A stretch of 43,591 nt of DNA from Promethearchaeota archaeon (lineage in GTDB: Archaea; Asgardarchaeota; Lokiarchaeia; Sigyniarchaeales; Promethearchaeaceae): NCBI GenBank assembly GCA_004524545.1, contig SDNX01000009.1, positions 1 to 43,591 of the forward strand, in the 5' to 3' direction. The notes under the pieces were generated by a model. It ran no database searches, was not told the DNA's origin, and saw nothing but the letters and a program-made list of their open reading frames with translations. Made by a program: the position numbers and the translations under genes. This document shows, piece by piece, positions 16,082 to 24,820 of this stretch. The number at the start of each line of letters is the position of its first letter. The first letter of the stretch is position 1.

Positions 16082-17696
16082 TGGAAAAGAACCCAGCCAA
16101 TTGGAATGTGCATGTAGAGAAATTATCAAAGAATTAATTGAAAATCCTACCTATCCTAAAGATAGAATCACCCAATTGAAAAATCGTATCTTGAGGAAAT
16201 ATTCGATTACCCATACTATGAAAAATTCAATCATCATGGAATTCGCTTCAGAATACGAGTTAGAAATAATATTACCTATCCTAAGAAGAAGAGCTACCCG
16301 TACAATTTCAGGAGTTACTGTCGTAGCGGTGATGACGGAACCTTTAGAATGTCCCGGTAAATGTTTATTCTGTCCGGGAAGCGATTCGCAACCAGGTGAA
16401 AAGGCTGCAAAATCCTATACAGGCCAAGAACCCGCTGCAAAACGATCGATTATTTATGGATACGACCCTTATTTGCAAACCAGACATAGGATTCTAGATT
16501 TGCAAGCAATAGGACATAAAACAGATAAAGTAGAGATTATCCTAATGGGGGGTACATTCTTATCCGCTCCAGACATATACCAGAAATTTTTCGTAAAAAA
16601 TTGTTATGATGCAATTACATTTTTTCACAATCCGGAGACTGATCCAATTCATTCCGATTCTTTAGAATCTGCGATTGCCCATGCAGAATCATCTCAGATA
16701 CGAGTAGTGGGTTTAACTATTGAAACAAGACCTGATTATTGTTTACCCCCCCATATTGATAAAATTCTCTCCTATGGAGGGACACGAGTGGAGATTGGAA
16801 TCCAAACTACCCGTGAAGCAATCCTATCCAAATTGAATCGAGGTCACACAATTAAAGATAGTATAAACGCAATTCACTATTCTAAGGATGCAGGTTTGAA
16901 AATCAATGCCCATATGATGCCGAACCTTCCTGGAACGAATCCAGAAGAAGATTTTGAAGATTTTATGGAATTATTCTGTAATCCAGATTTTCGACCGGAT
17001 ATGTTGAAAATTTATCCCACTTTGGTCGTAAAAGGGACAAAACTCTATGAGATGTGGAAGAGGGGAGAATATGATTCTTATTCCCTAGATACCACAGTGG
17101 ATTTGATTGCTCGTATGAAATCCCAGGTCCCAAAATATGTGCGAATACAAAGGATTCAAAGAGATATCCCCGCTTACTTGATCGAAGATGGCGTAAAAAA
17201 GAGTAATTTGAGACAGCTAGTTCATAATCGGCTCAAAGAAAGAAATGAGATATGTAATTGTATTCGCTGTAGAGAACAGGGATTTGTAAAGGATTCACAT
17301 CTAGATGTCGATAAATTTAAACTCGAACGAATGGATTATGAAGCTTCAGGAGGATTGGAGATATTTCTTTCCTATGAATTTGAGAATACGATCTTAGGAT
17401 ATTTAAGATTACGTAAACTATCTGAACTAGTTCACAGGCCAGAATTACAAGATAAAACCATGGTCGTCAGAGAAATTCGTGTTGTGGGTGAATTAGTACC
17501 ACACACGGACAAACCCCAAATATCTCAAGTTCAACATCGTGGATATGGTCAGAAACTATTGGAAAGTGCAGAAAAAATTGCTCGAGAGGAATTTGGGATG
17601 AATAAGCTCTCCATAATTAGTGGTATCGGGGTGCGAGAGTATTTTTATAAATTGGGATACCAACTTGATGGAGTATATGTTTCAAAAAACCTTTAA
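16062..17696 (+). CDS. elp3: Elp3-type tRNA wobble uridine-34 carboxymethyltransferase
   Basis: Elp3 joins a radical-SAM domain to an acetyltransferase domain and modifies tRNA wobble uridines; archaea have Elp3 without the other Elongator subunits. The 544-residue protein shows the radical-SAM cysteines CPGKCLFC (Cys97, 101, 104). GHTIKDSINAIHY and MMPNLPGTNPEED are typical of the barrel, and a zinc-binding-like ICNCIRCRE segment follows. The GNAT domain lies at the C-terminus (QHRGYGQKLLESAEKIA, then YFYKLGYQLDG). TTG 16062 has GGAGAG at good spacing; ATG 16074 is the alternative. It overlaps pyrK by 8-20 bases depending on the start. The operon link with pyrimidine synthesis is of uncertain meaning. 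Confidence 0.95.
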   Translation: MIPTMDDGKEPSQLECACREIIKELIENPTYPKDRITQLKNRILRKYSITHTMKNSIIMEFASEYELEIILPILRRRATRTISGVTVVAVMTEPLECPGKCLFCPGSDSQPGEKAAKSYTGQEPAAKRSIIYGYDPYLQTRHRILDLQAIGHKTDKVEIILMGGTFLSAPDIYQKFFVKNCYDAITFFHNPETDPIHSDSLESAIAHAESSQIRVVGLTIETRPDYCLPPHIDKILSYGGTRVEIGIQTTREAILSKLNRGHTIKDSINAIHYSKDAGLKINAHMMPNLPGTNPEEDFEDFMELFCNPDFRPDMLKIYPTLVVKGTKLYEMWKRGEYDSYSLDTTVDLIARMKSQVPKYVRIQRIQRDIPAYLIEDGVKKSNLRQLVHNRLKERNEICNCIRCREQGFVKDSHLDVDKFKLERMDYEASGGLEIFLSYEFENTILGYLRLRKLSELVHRPELQDKTMVVREIRVVGELVPHTDKPQISQVQHRGYGQKLLESAEKIAREEFGMNKLSIISGIGVREYFYKLGYQLDGVYVSKNL

Positions 17697-17772
17697 TCTC
17701 CAAGTTTAACTATCTACTCAAACTTAGTTCATTTTAAATTAAATTCCGCTTTTATAATCATATTGATTTTTA

Positions 17773-19710
17773 ATGTCTACATACGATTATGCGAAATTAG
17801 GATTAAAATGTGGAATTGAAATCCACCAACAACTAGCCACAAAAACAAAACTATTCTGTGGATGTGAAAATAAACTCCGTGGTCAAGATCCGTCTGATTA
17901 TACTCTTGAACGGACATTTCGGCCCGTATTGGGTGAGGAGGGCAAATTTGATCCAGCAATGTTAGTGGAATTTGAGAAAAAAAACACAGTTATCTATGAA
18001 GGTTTCACAGATTGTACCTGTACCTATGAGATTGATGAAACTCCACCATTCTTTTGCGATCCAAATGCAATCGATATTGCATTAGAGATCGGTCTTTTAT
18101 TAAACTTGAAACTAGTTGATGAGTTTCATGTATGTAGGAAGAATTATGTGGATGGATCGGTACCTGCAGGATATCAAAGGACAGGCATTATCGGGATAAA
18201 TGGTTCTATTCCAATTTCACCCCAAAAAGATATCGGAATTAATTTATTATGTTTAGAAGAAGACTCTTGTAGAAAATCAAGTGAAGGAAAGAATACGATT
18301 ACATTTAAGTTAGATCGTTTGGGAATTCCACTTGTTGAAGTCACAACCGCTCCTGATATCAACGATCCAGAAGAAGCTAGGTTAGCAGCATTACGGATTG
18401 GAATGCTTCTCAGAAATACAGGAAAAGTCAAGAAAGTATTAGGAGCAATTAGACAAGATCTCAATGTTAGTATTCAGGGAGGAGAACGAATTGAAATTAA
18501 AGGTGTTCAGAAACTAGATTGGATTCCAATTCTCTTAAAAAATGAGGTAACTAGACAGCTGAGCCTACTTAAAATTCGAGATAATATGGTTGAACGAGGT
18601 CTAAAATCTAAGGATTTCCAGGAAAAAGTCTTTGATTTATCTGAAATTTTCCAAAAAACACAATGCAAATTCATCCAAAAAGGAATAAAGAACGGTCTAC
18701 TGGTATGGGGAATGCGTGTTCCATACATGCAAGGATTATGGGGGAGAGAAATTCAAGAAGGTAGGCGTTTTGGGACTGAAGTAGCAAATAAAATGGGTGC
18801 GATTACTGGATTAAAAGGGCTAATCCATAGTGATGAGAAACTTGAAAAATATCAGTTCTCTGAAGTAGAAATCTCCAAAATTCGTAAACAACTGAAGTGT
18901 GGAGAAGAAGATCTGTTTGTTTTAGTTCTTGGTAAGAAATCACGATTAGAACAAGCGTTTGAAATTATTAAAGATCGATTAGTAAAAGCATCAGTTGGTG
19001 TTCCTGAAGAAACAAGAAAAGCATTAGAAGATGGTAATACTGAATTTTTGCGTGAACTCCATGGTGCAAAACGATTATATCCTGACACGGATTCTCGTGA
19101 AATTCCAATTTCACGTGAGAGAATTGAAACCATACGGGCTAAGTTACCGCGATATCCCTGGGAAGCAATGGAGGAATTTGCATCCAAATACAAAATTCCT
19201 AAAGAATCATTAAACCAACTAACTCTAGATGGAAATCTCAAACTGTTGGAAGATATTTTGAATGTATATTCTGGAAAACCAACTGTAGTAGTCAGTACCC
19301 TATTAGAAACGATTAAAACACTTAGAAGAGACGATAAACCCGTAGAAAATCTCACTGATTCTCATTTCATCCAGGTATTTACTCTCTTAGAAAAGAAGAA
19401 AATCGCAAAAGAAGCTATTGAGGATATTTTATCAAATATTTCGGAAAATCCCTCAGTTAAAATAGAAGATATCGTCGAGAACATGAATATCACTACAATG
19501 GATACGAATGAATTGCAGAATATTGTACAGAGAATTATTCCTCAGTTTTCCTCTATGATAAAAGAACGCCAGATGGGGGCAATGGGACCGATTATGGGAG
19601 CAGTTATGACAGAAGTACGGGGTATGATTGATGGAAAACTCGTATCTCAAACAGTAAAGTCTGAAATTATGAAAGAGATCAAAAAGGGAGGAAAGCAAGA
19701 TGGGATCTAA
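17773..19710 (+). CDS. gatE: Glutamyl-tRNA(Gln) amidotransferase subunit E, copy 1
   Basis: GatE, with GatD, converts Glu-tRNA(Gln) to Gln-tRNA(Gln) using ATP and ammonia released by GatD. The 645-residue length is normal. The N-terminal GatB/E catalytic domain opens with GLKCGIEIHQQL and KLFCGC and includes the conserved RPVLGE and DCTCTYEIDETPPF. An AspRS-like insertion lies in the middle, followed by NTEFLRELHGAKRLYPDTDSR. A full GatB/YqeY tail domain occupies the last 130 residues, ending with GAMGPIMGAVMTEVRG; this tail contacts tRNA. The leader appears very short, with the TATA-like CATTTTAAATTAAATT upstream. It overlaps gatD by 11 bases. Confidence 0.96.
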   Translation: MSTYDYAKLGLKCGIEIHQQLATKTKLFCGCENKLRGQDPSDYTLERTFRPVLGEEGKFDPAMLVEFEKKNTVIYEGFTDCTCTYEIDETPPFFCDPNAIDIALEIGLLLNLKLVDEFHVCRKNYVDGSVPAGYQRTGIIGINGSIPISPQKDIGINLLCLEEDSCRKSSEGKNTITFKLDRLGIPLVEVTTAPDINDPEEARLAALRIGMLLRNTGKVKKVLGAIRQDLNVSIQGGERIEIKGVQKLDWIPILLKNEVTRQLSLLKIRDNMVERGLKSKDFQEKVFDLSEIFQKTQCKFIQKGIKNGLLVWGMRVPYMQGLWGREIQEGRRFGTEVANKMGAITGLKGLIHSDEKLEKYQFSEVEISKIRKQLKCGEEDLFVLVLGKKSRLEQAFEIIKDRLVKASVGVPEETRKALEDGNTEFLRELHGAKRLYPDTDSREIPISRERIETIRAKLPRYPWEAMEEFASKYKIPKESLNQLTLDGNLKLLEDILNVYSGKPTVVVSTLLETIKTLRRDDKPVENLTDSHFIQVFTLLEKKKIAKEAIEDILSNISENPSVKIEDIVENMNITTMDTNELQNIVQRIIPQFSSMIKERQMGAMGPIMGAVMTEVRGMIDGKLVSQTVKSEIMKEIKKGGKQDGI

Positions 19711-21070
19711 TCAACCTGAAGGGTATAAGAAAAAATCAAAGAAATTCTTTAAAGATCATAATATTGAAGCATGGGATAAAGTGGAGATTAAGAAAGGAGA
19801 TTCTCTATTTCAAGGAATCATTCTTCCAAGAAATCAATTCGCTGATGATGGATACGTTGAAATTAAGCTAAGTAATGGATACAATATCGGTTTGAAAGTG
19901 GAGGATCTGGAAGAAATCAATGTTATTGGTAAGAATCCCCCTATGATAGTAGAATTTGAAGGTATGAAAATTCCAAAGGATAAATCGAAACCTAACGTAA
20001 CTTTACTCGGAACGGGAGGAACGATAGCTTCTCGTTTAGATTATGTCACTGGTGGTGTTATTCCAGCATTTAAACCTCGTGAATTATATGCAGCTGTCCC
20101 TGAATTGGCTGAGATTTGCAATTTGGATACAAAAATCATATTTAAAATATTCTCTGAAGATATGAAACCGAATAATTGGTTGAAAATTGCTAAAGAAGTT
20201 ACGAAACTCAGTAATTCTGGGATTGATGGCATTGTTGTGACGCATGGAACGGATACACTTGGATATTCTACAGCTGCTGTATCTTTTTTGGTCCAAAATT
20301 TGCATGTTCCTGTAGTTTTTGTGGGTAGTCAGCGTTCTTCAGATCGACCATCATCAGACGCAGCCATAAATTTAATTCATGGAACCAATTTAGCAGCGAA
20401 AGGGGATATAGCAGAAGTTGTTTTGTGTATGTTGGGTAGTTCTTCGCATACTTACGGATTGATTCATAGAGGAACACGTGTACGTAAAATGCATTCTTCC
20501 GTAAGGCATGCTTTTCGAACTATTGGCGATATCCCATTAGGGAAGATCGAGAATGAAAAGATAGTTTGGTTTAAAAAAGACATCCATCACAAATCAGCAG
20601 TAGATCTTGAGCTAGAAACTATATGCTCCAAAAAAATCGAATCCAAATGTGCCTTGGTATATATCCATCCCGGAATGTCCACGGAAATTATTGATTTCTA
20701 TATTGATAAGGGGTATAAAGGAATTGTTCTTGCGGGGACAGGCTTGGGACATGCCCCAAAACATATGTTTAATTCAATCCAAAGAGCAATTTCTGAAGGA
20801 ATAAGTGTAGTTATGGCACTTCAAACCCTTTGGGGATTTACAGGTATGAAAGTATATTCCAATGGTCGAGAGCTCTTGGATTTGGGAGTCATTCCTGCGG
20901 ATATGATTCCTGAAACCGCATTCGCAAAATTATGTTGGGTTTTAGGGAATTATCAAGATGAGAATAAAATTAAACAAGTAATGCAGACGAATATAGCAGG
21001 TGAAATCTTGCCATATGAAGATATTAGAGGTTATCAAATACAACAAGGATTAACAGAAAAAGAATATTAA
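19700..21070 (+). CDS. gatD: Glutamyl-tRNA(Gln) amidotransferase subunit D, copy 1
   Basis: GatD is the asparaginase-like glutaminase that feeds ammonia to GatE. The 456-residue protein has an N-terminal beta domain of about 80 residues, then the asparaginase core. Catalytic elements are GTGGTIAS (Thr108), THGTDTLGY and the lysine of VRKMHSS, plus SQRSSDRPSSDAA. All are intact. It is translated from an ATG inside the end of gatE, so stoichiometric production is likely. A run of eight T residues lies 70 bases after its stop. Confidence 0.96.
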   Translation: MGSNQPEGYKKKSKKFFKDHNIEAWDKVEIKKGDSLFQGIILPRNQFADDGYVEIKLSNGYNIGLKVEDLEEINVIGKNPPMIVEFEGMKIPKDKSKPNVTLLGTGGTIASRLDYVTGGVIPAFKPRELYAAVPELAEICNLDTKIIFKIFSEDMKPNNWLKIAKEVTKLSNSGIDGIVVTHGTDTLGYSTAAVSFLVQNLHVPVVFVGSQRSSDRPSSDAAINLIHGTNLAAKGDIAEVVLCMLGSSSHTYGLIHRGTRVRKMHSSVRHAFRTIGDIPLGKIENEKIVWFKKDIHHKSAVDLELETICSKKIESKCALVYIHPGMSTEIIDFYIDKGYKGIVLAGTGLGHAPKHMFNSIQRAISEGISVVMALQTLWGFTGMKVYSNGRELLDLGVIPADMIPETAFAKLCWVLGNYQDENKIKQVMQTNIAGEILPYEDIRGYQIQQGLTEKEY

Positions 21071-21139
21071 TATCACTTCACTTGTGAAAATGTTAACGAT
21101 CGCGAGGGATCTATAACAACCAGATTCCAACGAATCCTA

Positions 21140-21147
21140 TTTTTTTT
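21140..21147 (+). terminator. T-tract terminator after gatE-gatD copy 1
   Basis: Eight consecutive T residues lie 70 bases after the gatD stop and suit archaeal intrinsic termination. Directly after it is a perfect inverted repeat, TTATAATTT/AAATTATAA (21149-21157 and 21163-21171). The right arm doubles as a TATA-like element for the next gene. Confidence 0.5.
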
Positions 21148-21206
21148 GTTATAATTTCAGAAAAATTATAAAAAAATATTAGGTTAGGAATGACCTAGAT
21201 TTATAA

Positions 21207-21800
21207 ATGCTATCCTCTATTGAAACACTTTTATTGTTTAATCATAAAGTAGATCGCTTGGTCAATAGCGTATTTCTTGAAAATATAAAAAGAAACCCCC
21301 AGCATACTGTCAGGTTTAACGCCCAGAATCGAGGGAATAATAAATGGGACCTCTCTACAACTAATAATTTGCCTTCTGAAAATACTGTAGATGGTTTTAT
21401 TCTTACTCTTAGACAATTTATGCAAAATAATGATCCTATCAGCATCGGAAACATAGCAAAAATTTACGATTCAGAGTCAAAATTGAGTAATGTAAAATCG
21501 GATTTCGATTCACATAGAGCAAATTTAAACTCATATTTAAATTCTGGACCTCGAAACCAAATCATTTACAACAATAAACAATTAAATCGTAGAGACATAT
21601 TATGGACTTTACTTTATGGGCATTACGCTCATTCTGATGAAAAATATTTGAAAGTATCTCAAACATGGCTCAGTAATCCTATTTTAAGTGGATTGATTCA
21701 AATGGAATTTGTCGATATATTAGTGAATATAATGAATGGGCTGATTAAATTCAAGCAAATAAATGAATCTGCTATCAATCTTCTGAATAACACTACATGA
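21207..21800 (+). CDS. Orphan protein, unknown function
   Basis: I do not recognise this 197-residue protein. It is soluble, rich in Asn and mainly helical, with an N-terminal hydrophobic start (MLSSIETLLLFNHKVDRLV) too short and polar to be a signal peptide. The C-terminal half includes RRDILWTLLYGHYAHSDEKYL and a hydrophobic helix near residues 165-180. AAATTATAAA at 21163 is a plausible TATA element, about 40 bases before the ATG. It is the first gene of the accessory region between the two gatDE pairs, which suggests a lineage-specific or acquired gene. The opposite strand shows no better candidate. Confidence 0.6.
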   Translation: MLSSIETLLLFNHKVDRLVNSVFLENIKRNPQHTVRFNAQNRGNNKWDLSTTNNLPSENTVDGFILTLRQFMQNNDPISIGNIAKIYDSESKLSNVKSDFDSHRANLNSYLNSGPRNQIIYNNKQLNRRDILWTLLYGHYAHSDEKYLKVSQTWLSNPILSGLIQMEFVDILVNIMNGLIKFKQINESAINLLNNTT

Positions 21801-21921
21801 AATATTATTTATTGATAGTAGTGGGTTGTATGACAGGAGTGAAGAAACCAAAAAAACCCCTAACCAAAAGTTAGAAACATTAAATATTTATCAGTTCTGA
21901 CTTTGATTATCAACTCCCTAC

Positions 21922-22503
21922 TTAGGAGAATTTCCCCATTGAAGAGAAAATATGATAAGTTTTCCATAATACTGAATTAAAGTCAGCTGCACAATCAATT
22001 TTCTCACATATTTCTTTGATAGTTACCCGTCCTTTCAACCGTATCTTCAAGACTTGATAGATTAAAACAGGAACAAATTTCGTAATGTGCCGCGGATATG
22101 TTTTTTCTTTGAAAGTTTCACAGATAATTGGGTAGAAATACTCAAATGCAGTGATCAGTTCCATATGAATTCCATAAGGTATTTCTAACGCAGAACAAAT
22201 ACGGTGTATCTCCTCACAAGCTTCCTTATGTTTTCTGTTATAATATTTGAGGTCTTCTGATTGAGTTGCGTACGCAATCAGTTCCAAGAATGCAATTTTG
22301 TTTCTTTCCGCATTCGGATAATTCCAAAAACCCGGTAGAGTTTGATCACGGATTTTTTGGTCCGAGATTCCAATATTTATCTCGATAGATTCAGTTGCAC
22401 ATTTTACACACACAAAAAAACCTTGTTTGGTGCGAATAAATTCTGTTGAATAGCAATAATGACAATATTTTCCTTTATGGTTTGAAGTCGTTGATTTTTC
22501 CAT
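21922..22503 (-). CDS. Reduced TFB-like protein: zinc ribbon plus one cyclin-like fold
   Basis: TFB (archaeal TFIIB) recruits RNA polymerase through an N-terminal zinc ribbon and binds TBP-DNA through two cyclin-like repeats; normal length is about 300 residues. This 193-residue protein has the ribbon CHYC (14-17) and CVKC (32-35). A helical region then contains a single cyclin-like pattern (KFVPVLIYQVLKIRLKGRVTIKEICEKI, about 145-175). The B-finger linker is weak and the second cyclin repeat is absent. It is monocistronic with a good TATA box. It could be a divergent initiation factor, an inhibitor of TFB, or an unrelated zinc-ribbon protein. Assignment is by pattern only. Confidence 0.6.
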   Translation of the reverse strand: MEKSTTSNHKGKYCHYCYSTEFIRTKQGFFVCVKCATESIEINIGISDQKIRDQTLPGFWNYPNAERNKIAFLELIAYATQSEDLKYYNRKHKEACEEIHRICSALEIPYGIHMELITAFEYFYPIICETFKEKTYPRHITKFVPVLIYQVLKIRLKGRVTIKEICEKIDCAADFNSVLWKTYHIFSSMGKFS

Positions 22504-22530
22504 TTTGGCTCTGATAATTAGGTTCCTTGG

Positions 22531-22544
22531 AAGTATTTAAAGCC
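22531..22544 (-). promoter_or_regulatory. BRE/TATA for the TFB-like gene
   Basis: On the minus strand the sequence reads GGCTTTAAATACTT. A purine-rich BRE-like start precedes a TTTAAATA TATA box, about 30 bases before the ATG. The leader would be about 10 bases. Confidence 0.6.
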
Positions 22545-22918
22545 GAAAATGGATTTTTTATCTATTAAATTAAGTCGCACTGGTGTAACTTAGCGAGAAA
22601 TTATGACATCAAACAATAAAATATATCAAAATTTCTAGGTCTCACACACAATCAGAAACTTATGAGAATTGTTAGGGTTGGTAAGGCGATTAATATACTT
22701 TTGTTGCAGTTATGATTTTAATCACTTTGCAATTAAGAGAGAATTTCGAGTAATTTTAATGGTTGATAATGCAAATAATGTGGTATAGGTTGGAGTGTTA
22801 AAAATAACGATCATATTTCCTTCCGCGTTTCATAGACAATCTCTTTTTATTTTACGGGATTTATGAAAAAGTTTTCATAGAGTGCCAGAATTAAATCCTT
22901 CTCAATCATTTTTAATTA
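22545..22918. other. Non-coding gap with an 18-base palindrome
   Basis: No credible gene is present between the TFB-like gene and the first secreted-protein gene. The notable element is a near-continuous palindrome TATGAAAA-AG-TTTTCATA at 22862-22879, about 50 bases upstream of the secreted gene's TATA box. It could be an operator. The remainder is AT-rich without repeats that I could recognise. Confidence 0.45.
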
Positions 22919-22930
22919 ATGTATGAAAAC

Positions 22931-22940
22931 ATTTATAAAT
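22931..22940 (+). promoter_or_regulatory. TATA box, secreted protein copy 1
   Basis: ATTTATAAAT is a perfect palindromic TATA element. The leader contains the hairpin GTCTC-TTT-GAGAC (22962-22974). Both the TATA box and the hairpin recur in copy 2. Confidence 0.6.
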
Positions 22941-22996
22941 TTGTAAGATCCTTACTCATCTGTCTCTTTGAGACAATATACATATTGGTGACAGAA

Positions 22997-23515
22997 ATGA
23001 GAAAAGAATTTTTAGGGAAATATATCGTAATTGGGGTATTAATCTTCTGCATTTCCTTCTCTCAATTCCATATTTTGATTGCTGTAGCAACTCCAGGCGA
23101 TATGCCAACGGATGGGACTGGACGTCCAGTTGATGATCGAGAAATCATAGACGGTTCTGAGTCTAATTGGAATGGTGCAACTTTAACCCTTAACGATGGT
23201 AATCATTGGTATCTTACAGCTGAACGGGTTGGTTGGGGATTAGACAGGATTGTTGTAGAGGTATATTTTGAATCTCCAGCGGGTATTGACAGAATATATC
23301 TTCAAGGTTTTCTTGGAGGAACAAGCATCACCTATTATAAGGTGACAATTTACTACACTGATGGTAGTAGTTATGGTAAATTTACGATATCTGAGGGTTC
23401 ACAATCATTCCAAGTAGATGAGGAAAAAACGGTAGACTATATTGAAATATATAAACAGCTTCTATGGTGCAAAAATTTTGAACTTGATTTTGATTACATA
23501 TATGGAGTTGTATAA
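22997..23515 (+). CDS. Secreted or anchored small beta-rich protein, copy 1
   Basis: The ATG at 22997 follows GGTGACAGAA, and both gene copies are alike from there, so I prefer it to the upstream in-frame starts. The 172-residue protein opens with a basic end and a hydrophobic stretch (KYIVIGVLIFCISFSQFHILIAV), a signal peptide or N-terminal anchor. About 140 extracytoplasmic residues follow, rich in Tyr, Gly and acidic residues and likely beta-strand (IVVEVYFESPAGID, YYKVTIYYTDGSSYG). Two cysteines are present (one in the hydrophobic stretch, one in LLWCKN). No family is recognised. Its paralogue at 27759 has the same length, promoter and leader. The two flank the ABC transporter genes. Confidence 0.8.
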   Translation: MRKEFLGKYIVIGVLIFCISFSQFHILIAVATPGDMPTDGTGRPVDDREIIDGSESNWNGATLTLNDGNHWYLTAERVGWGLDRIVVEVYFESPAGIDRIYLQGFLGGTSITYYKVTIYYTDGSSYGKFTISEGSQSFQVDEEKTVDYIEIYKQLLWCKNFELDFDYIYGVV

Positions 23516-24016
23516 TATAAATCCACTATCCTTTTTTACTTTTGCTTTAAAAATTGACTAATCTACACCTAGCGAGTGCTTAGCGTCAAAATTTTAATCC
23601 TCAAGCACTCCTACGTTAAATCCACAAGACTTGATTATGGAAAATAATAACGATAGCTTAGCCGTGGTTTTAATGTAGATAAAGGAAAATATGGGATCTA
23701 TTCATGAAAATACATAGATTAATCCAACCCCTGCGTATGGATGAGTAGGTTATTTTCATCATCTACGTAAGCGCACCTTATACCCGAGTGTATCTCTCGA
23801 GCGTAACACTACAGATGTGGATTAATCAACAAGAAAATCATTATTATTTGAGCAATATCGGACTTTTAGGTTGAATTACTCCTTCCAATTTTACTAATTC
23901 CCATATAATTTACTAAAACAAAAAACCTAGAGATATTATTACTGAATGAATAGATTACATTCATATTCATTGATTAATCTCACAAAGTAATCTTAAAAAT
24001 TATTTTTTTTTCTTCT
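23516..24016. other. 500-base non-coding gap with inverted repeats
   Basis: No credible open frame is seen between the secreted-protein gene and the convergent ABC ATPase gene. Inverted repeats include GAGTGCTT/AAGCACTC (23574-23581 and 23603-23610) and GATTAATCCA/TGGATTAATC (23717-23726 and 23818-23827). Inside the latter are smaller stem-like pairs, for example GTAGAT at 23675 with ATCTAC at 23761. This could be a structured RNA, a decayed gene or a small inverted-repeat element. Confidence 0.4.
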
Positions 24017-24820
24017 CTACTGTCTATCAATCTCTTCTTTAAGTTTGTCTATAGTTTTATAGAGTCGATCTATTTTTAAATCCATCTGTAACTGTGCAGA
24101 TTTTTGAGACTCTAAACTAATTCTTTCAACGCTTTGTTTTATTACTCCATCCTCAATAACAAGGATCTCATCAACATAATCGACAAATAACGGATCGTGT
24201 GATACTATTATGAAAATTTTCGAAGAATTCTTCTTCTGGATTTTTTTTAGTAATTCTGCAATTAAATATTTATTTTCTACATCCAATTGACCAGTAGGTT
24301 CGTCACACAAGAAAATCGAGTTATCTAAAGCAAGTGCTATTGCAACACTCAATCTTTGTTTTTCACCACCAGATAGGGAATCAGGATCGTGATTTACCAA
24401 TTTAGACAAGTTTGTAGTTGTTAGAATATCTTGGAGTTTTTCATCGCTTATTTTGCGATTTCGTGAAGAAATTGCAAATAAAAGGTTTTCTTTTACATTC
24501 AGATAAGATATAAAGACAGGTTCTTGTAATATGTATGATATTTCCGACAATCTATATGATTCAAGTTCTTGAGATGAATAAGTTGTTATCTCTTTTCCGA
24601 ATACCTTTATACTTCCACTAGAAACGGTATCCAATCCTCCAATTAGATTTAACAAAGTTGTTTTACCGCTTCCCGATGGTCCTAAGATTAAATAAATCTT
24701 CCCAGAAGAAAATTTTGAAAATAATCCTCTGAGTGCTGAGGTTTTTACTTCACCAGAATCATAGATTTTAACAATATCTTCACAAATTATCGCATTTTCA
24801 TCATCTTGTTTTTCTGACAT
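24017..24820 (-). CDS. ABC transporter ATP-binding protein (MacB/LolD-type)
   Basis: This 267-residue ATPase would power the FtsX-like permease encoded just upstream. It shows Walker A GPSGSGKT (47-54), a Q-loop in SYILQEPVF, the signature LSGGEKQR, Walker B SIFLCDEPTGQLD and the switch histidine in IIVSHDP. This motif set is typical of the MacB/LolD family, which drives mechanotransmission rather than classical import. The last 35 residues form a short coiled coil (IDRLYKTIDKLKEEIDRQ), which is not usual for the family. It overlaps the permease gene by 20 bases. Confidence 0.95.
   Translation of the reverse strand: MSEKQDDENAIICEDIVKIYDSGEVKTSALRGLFSKFSSGKIYLILGPSGSGKTTLLNLIGGLDTVSSGSIKVFGKEITTYSSQELESYRLSEISYILQEPVFISYLNVKENLLFAISSRNRKISDEKLQDILTTTNLSKLVNHDPDSLSGGEKQRLSVAIALALDNSIFLCDEPTGQLDVENKYLIAELLKKIQKKNSSKIFIIVSHDPLFVDYVDEILVIEDGVIKQSVERISLESQKSAQLQMDLKIDRLYKTIDKLKEEIDRQ

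Noticed and set aside
18852-19355. Minus-strand frame of 167 codons opposite gatE copy 1
   Set aside because: It is Ser-rich antisense of a conserved GatE region, with no motif or promoter.
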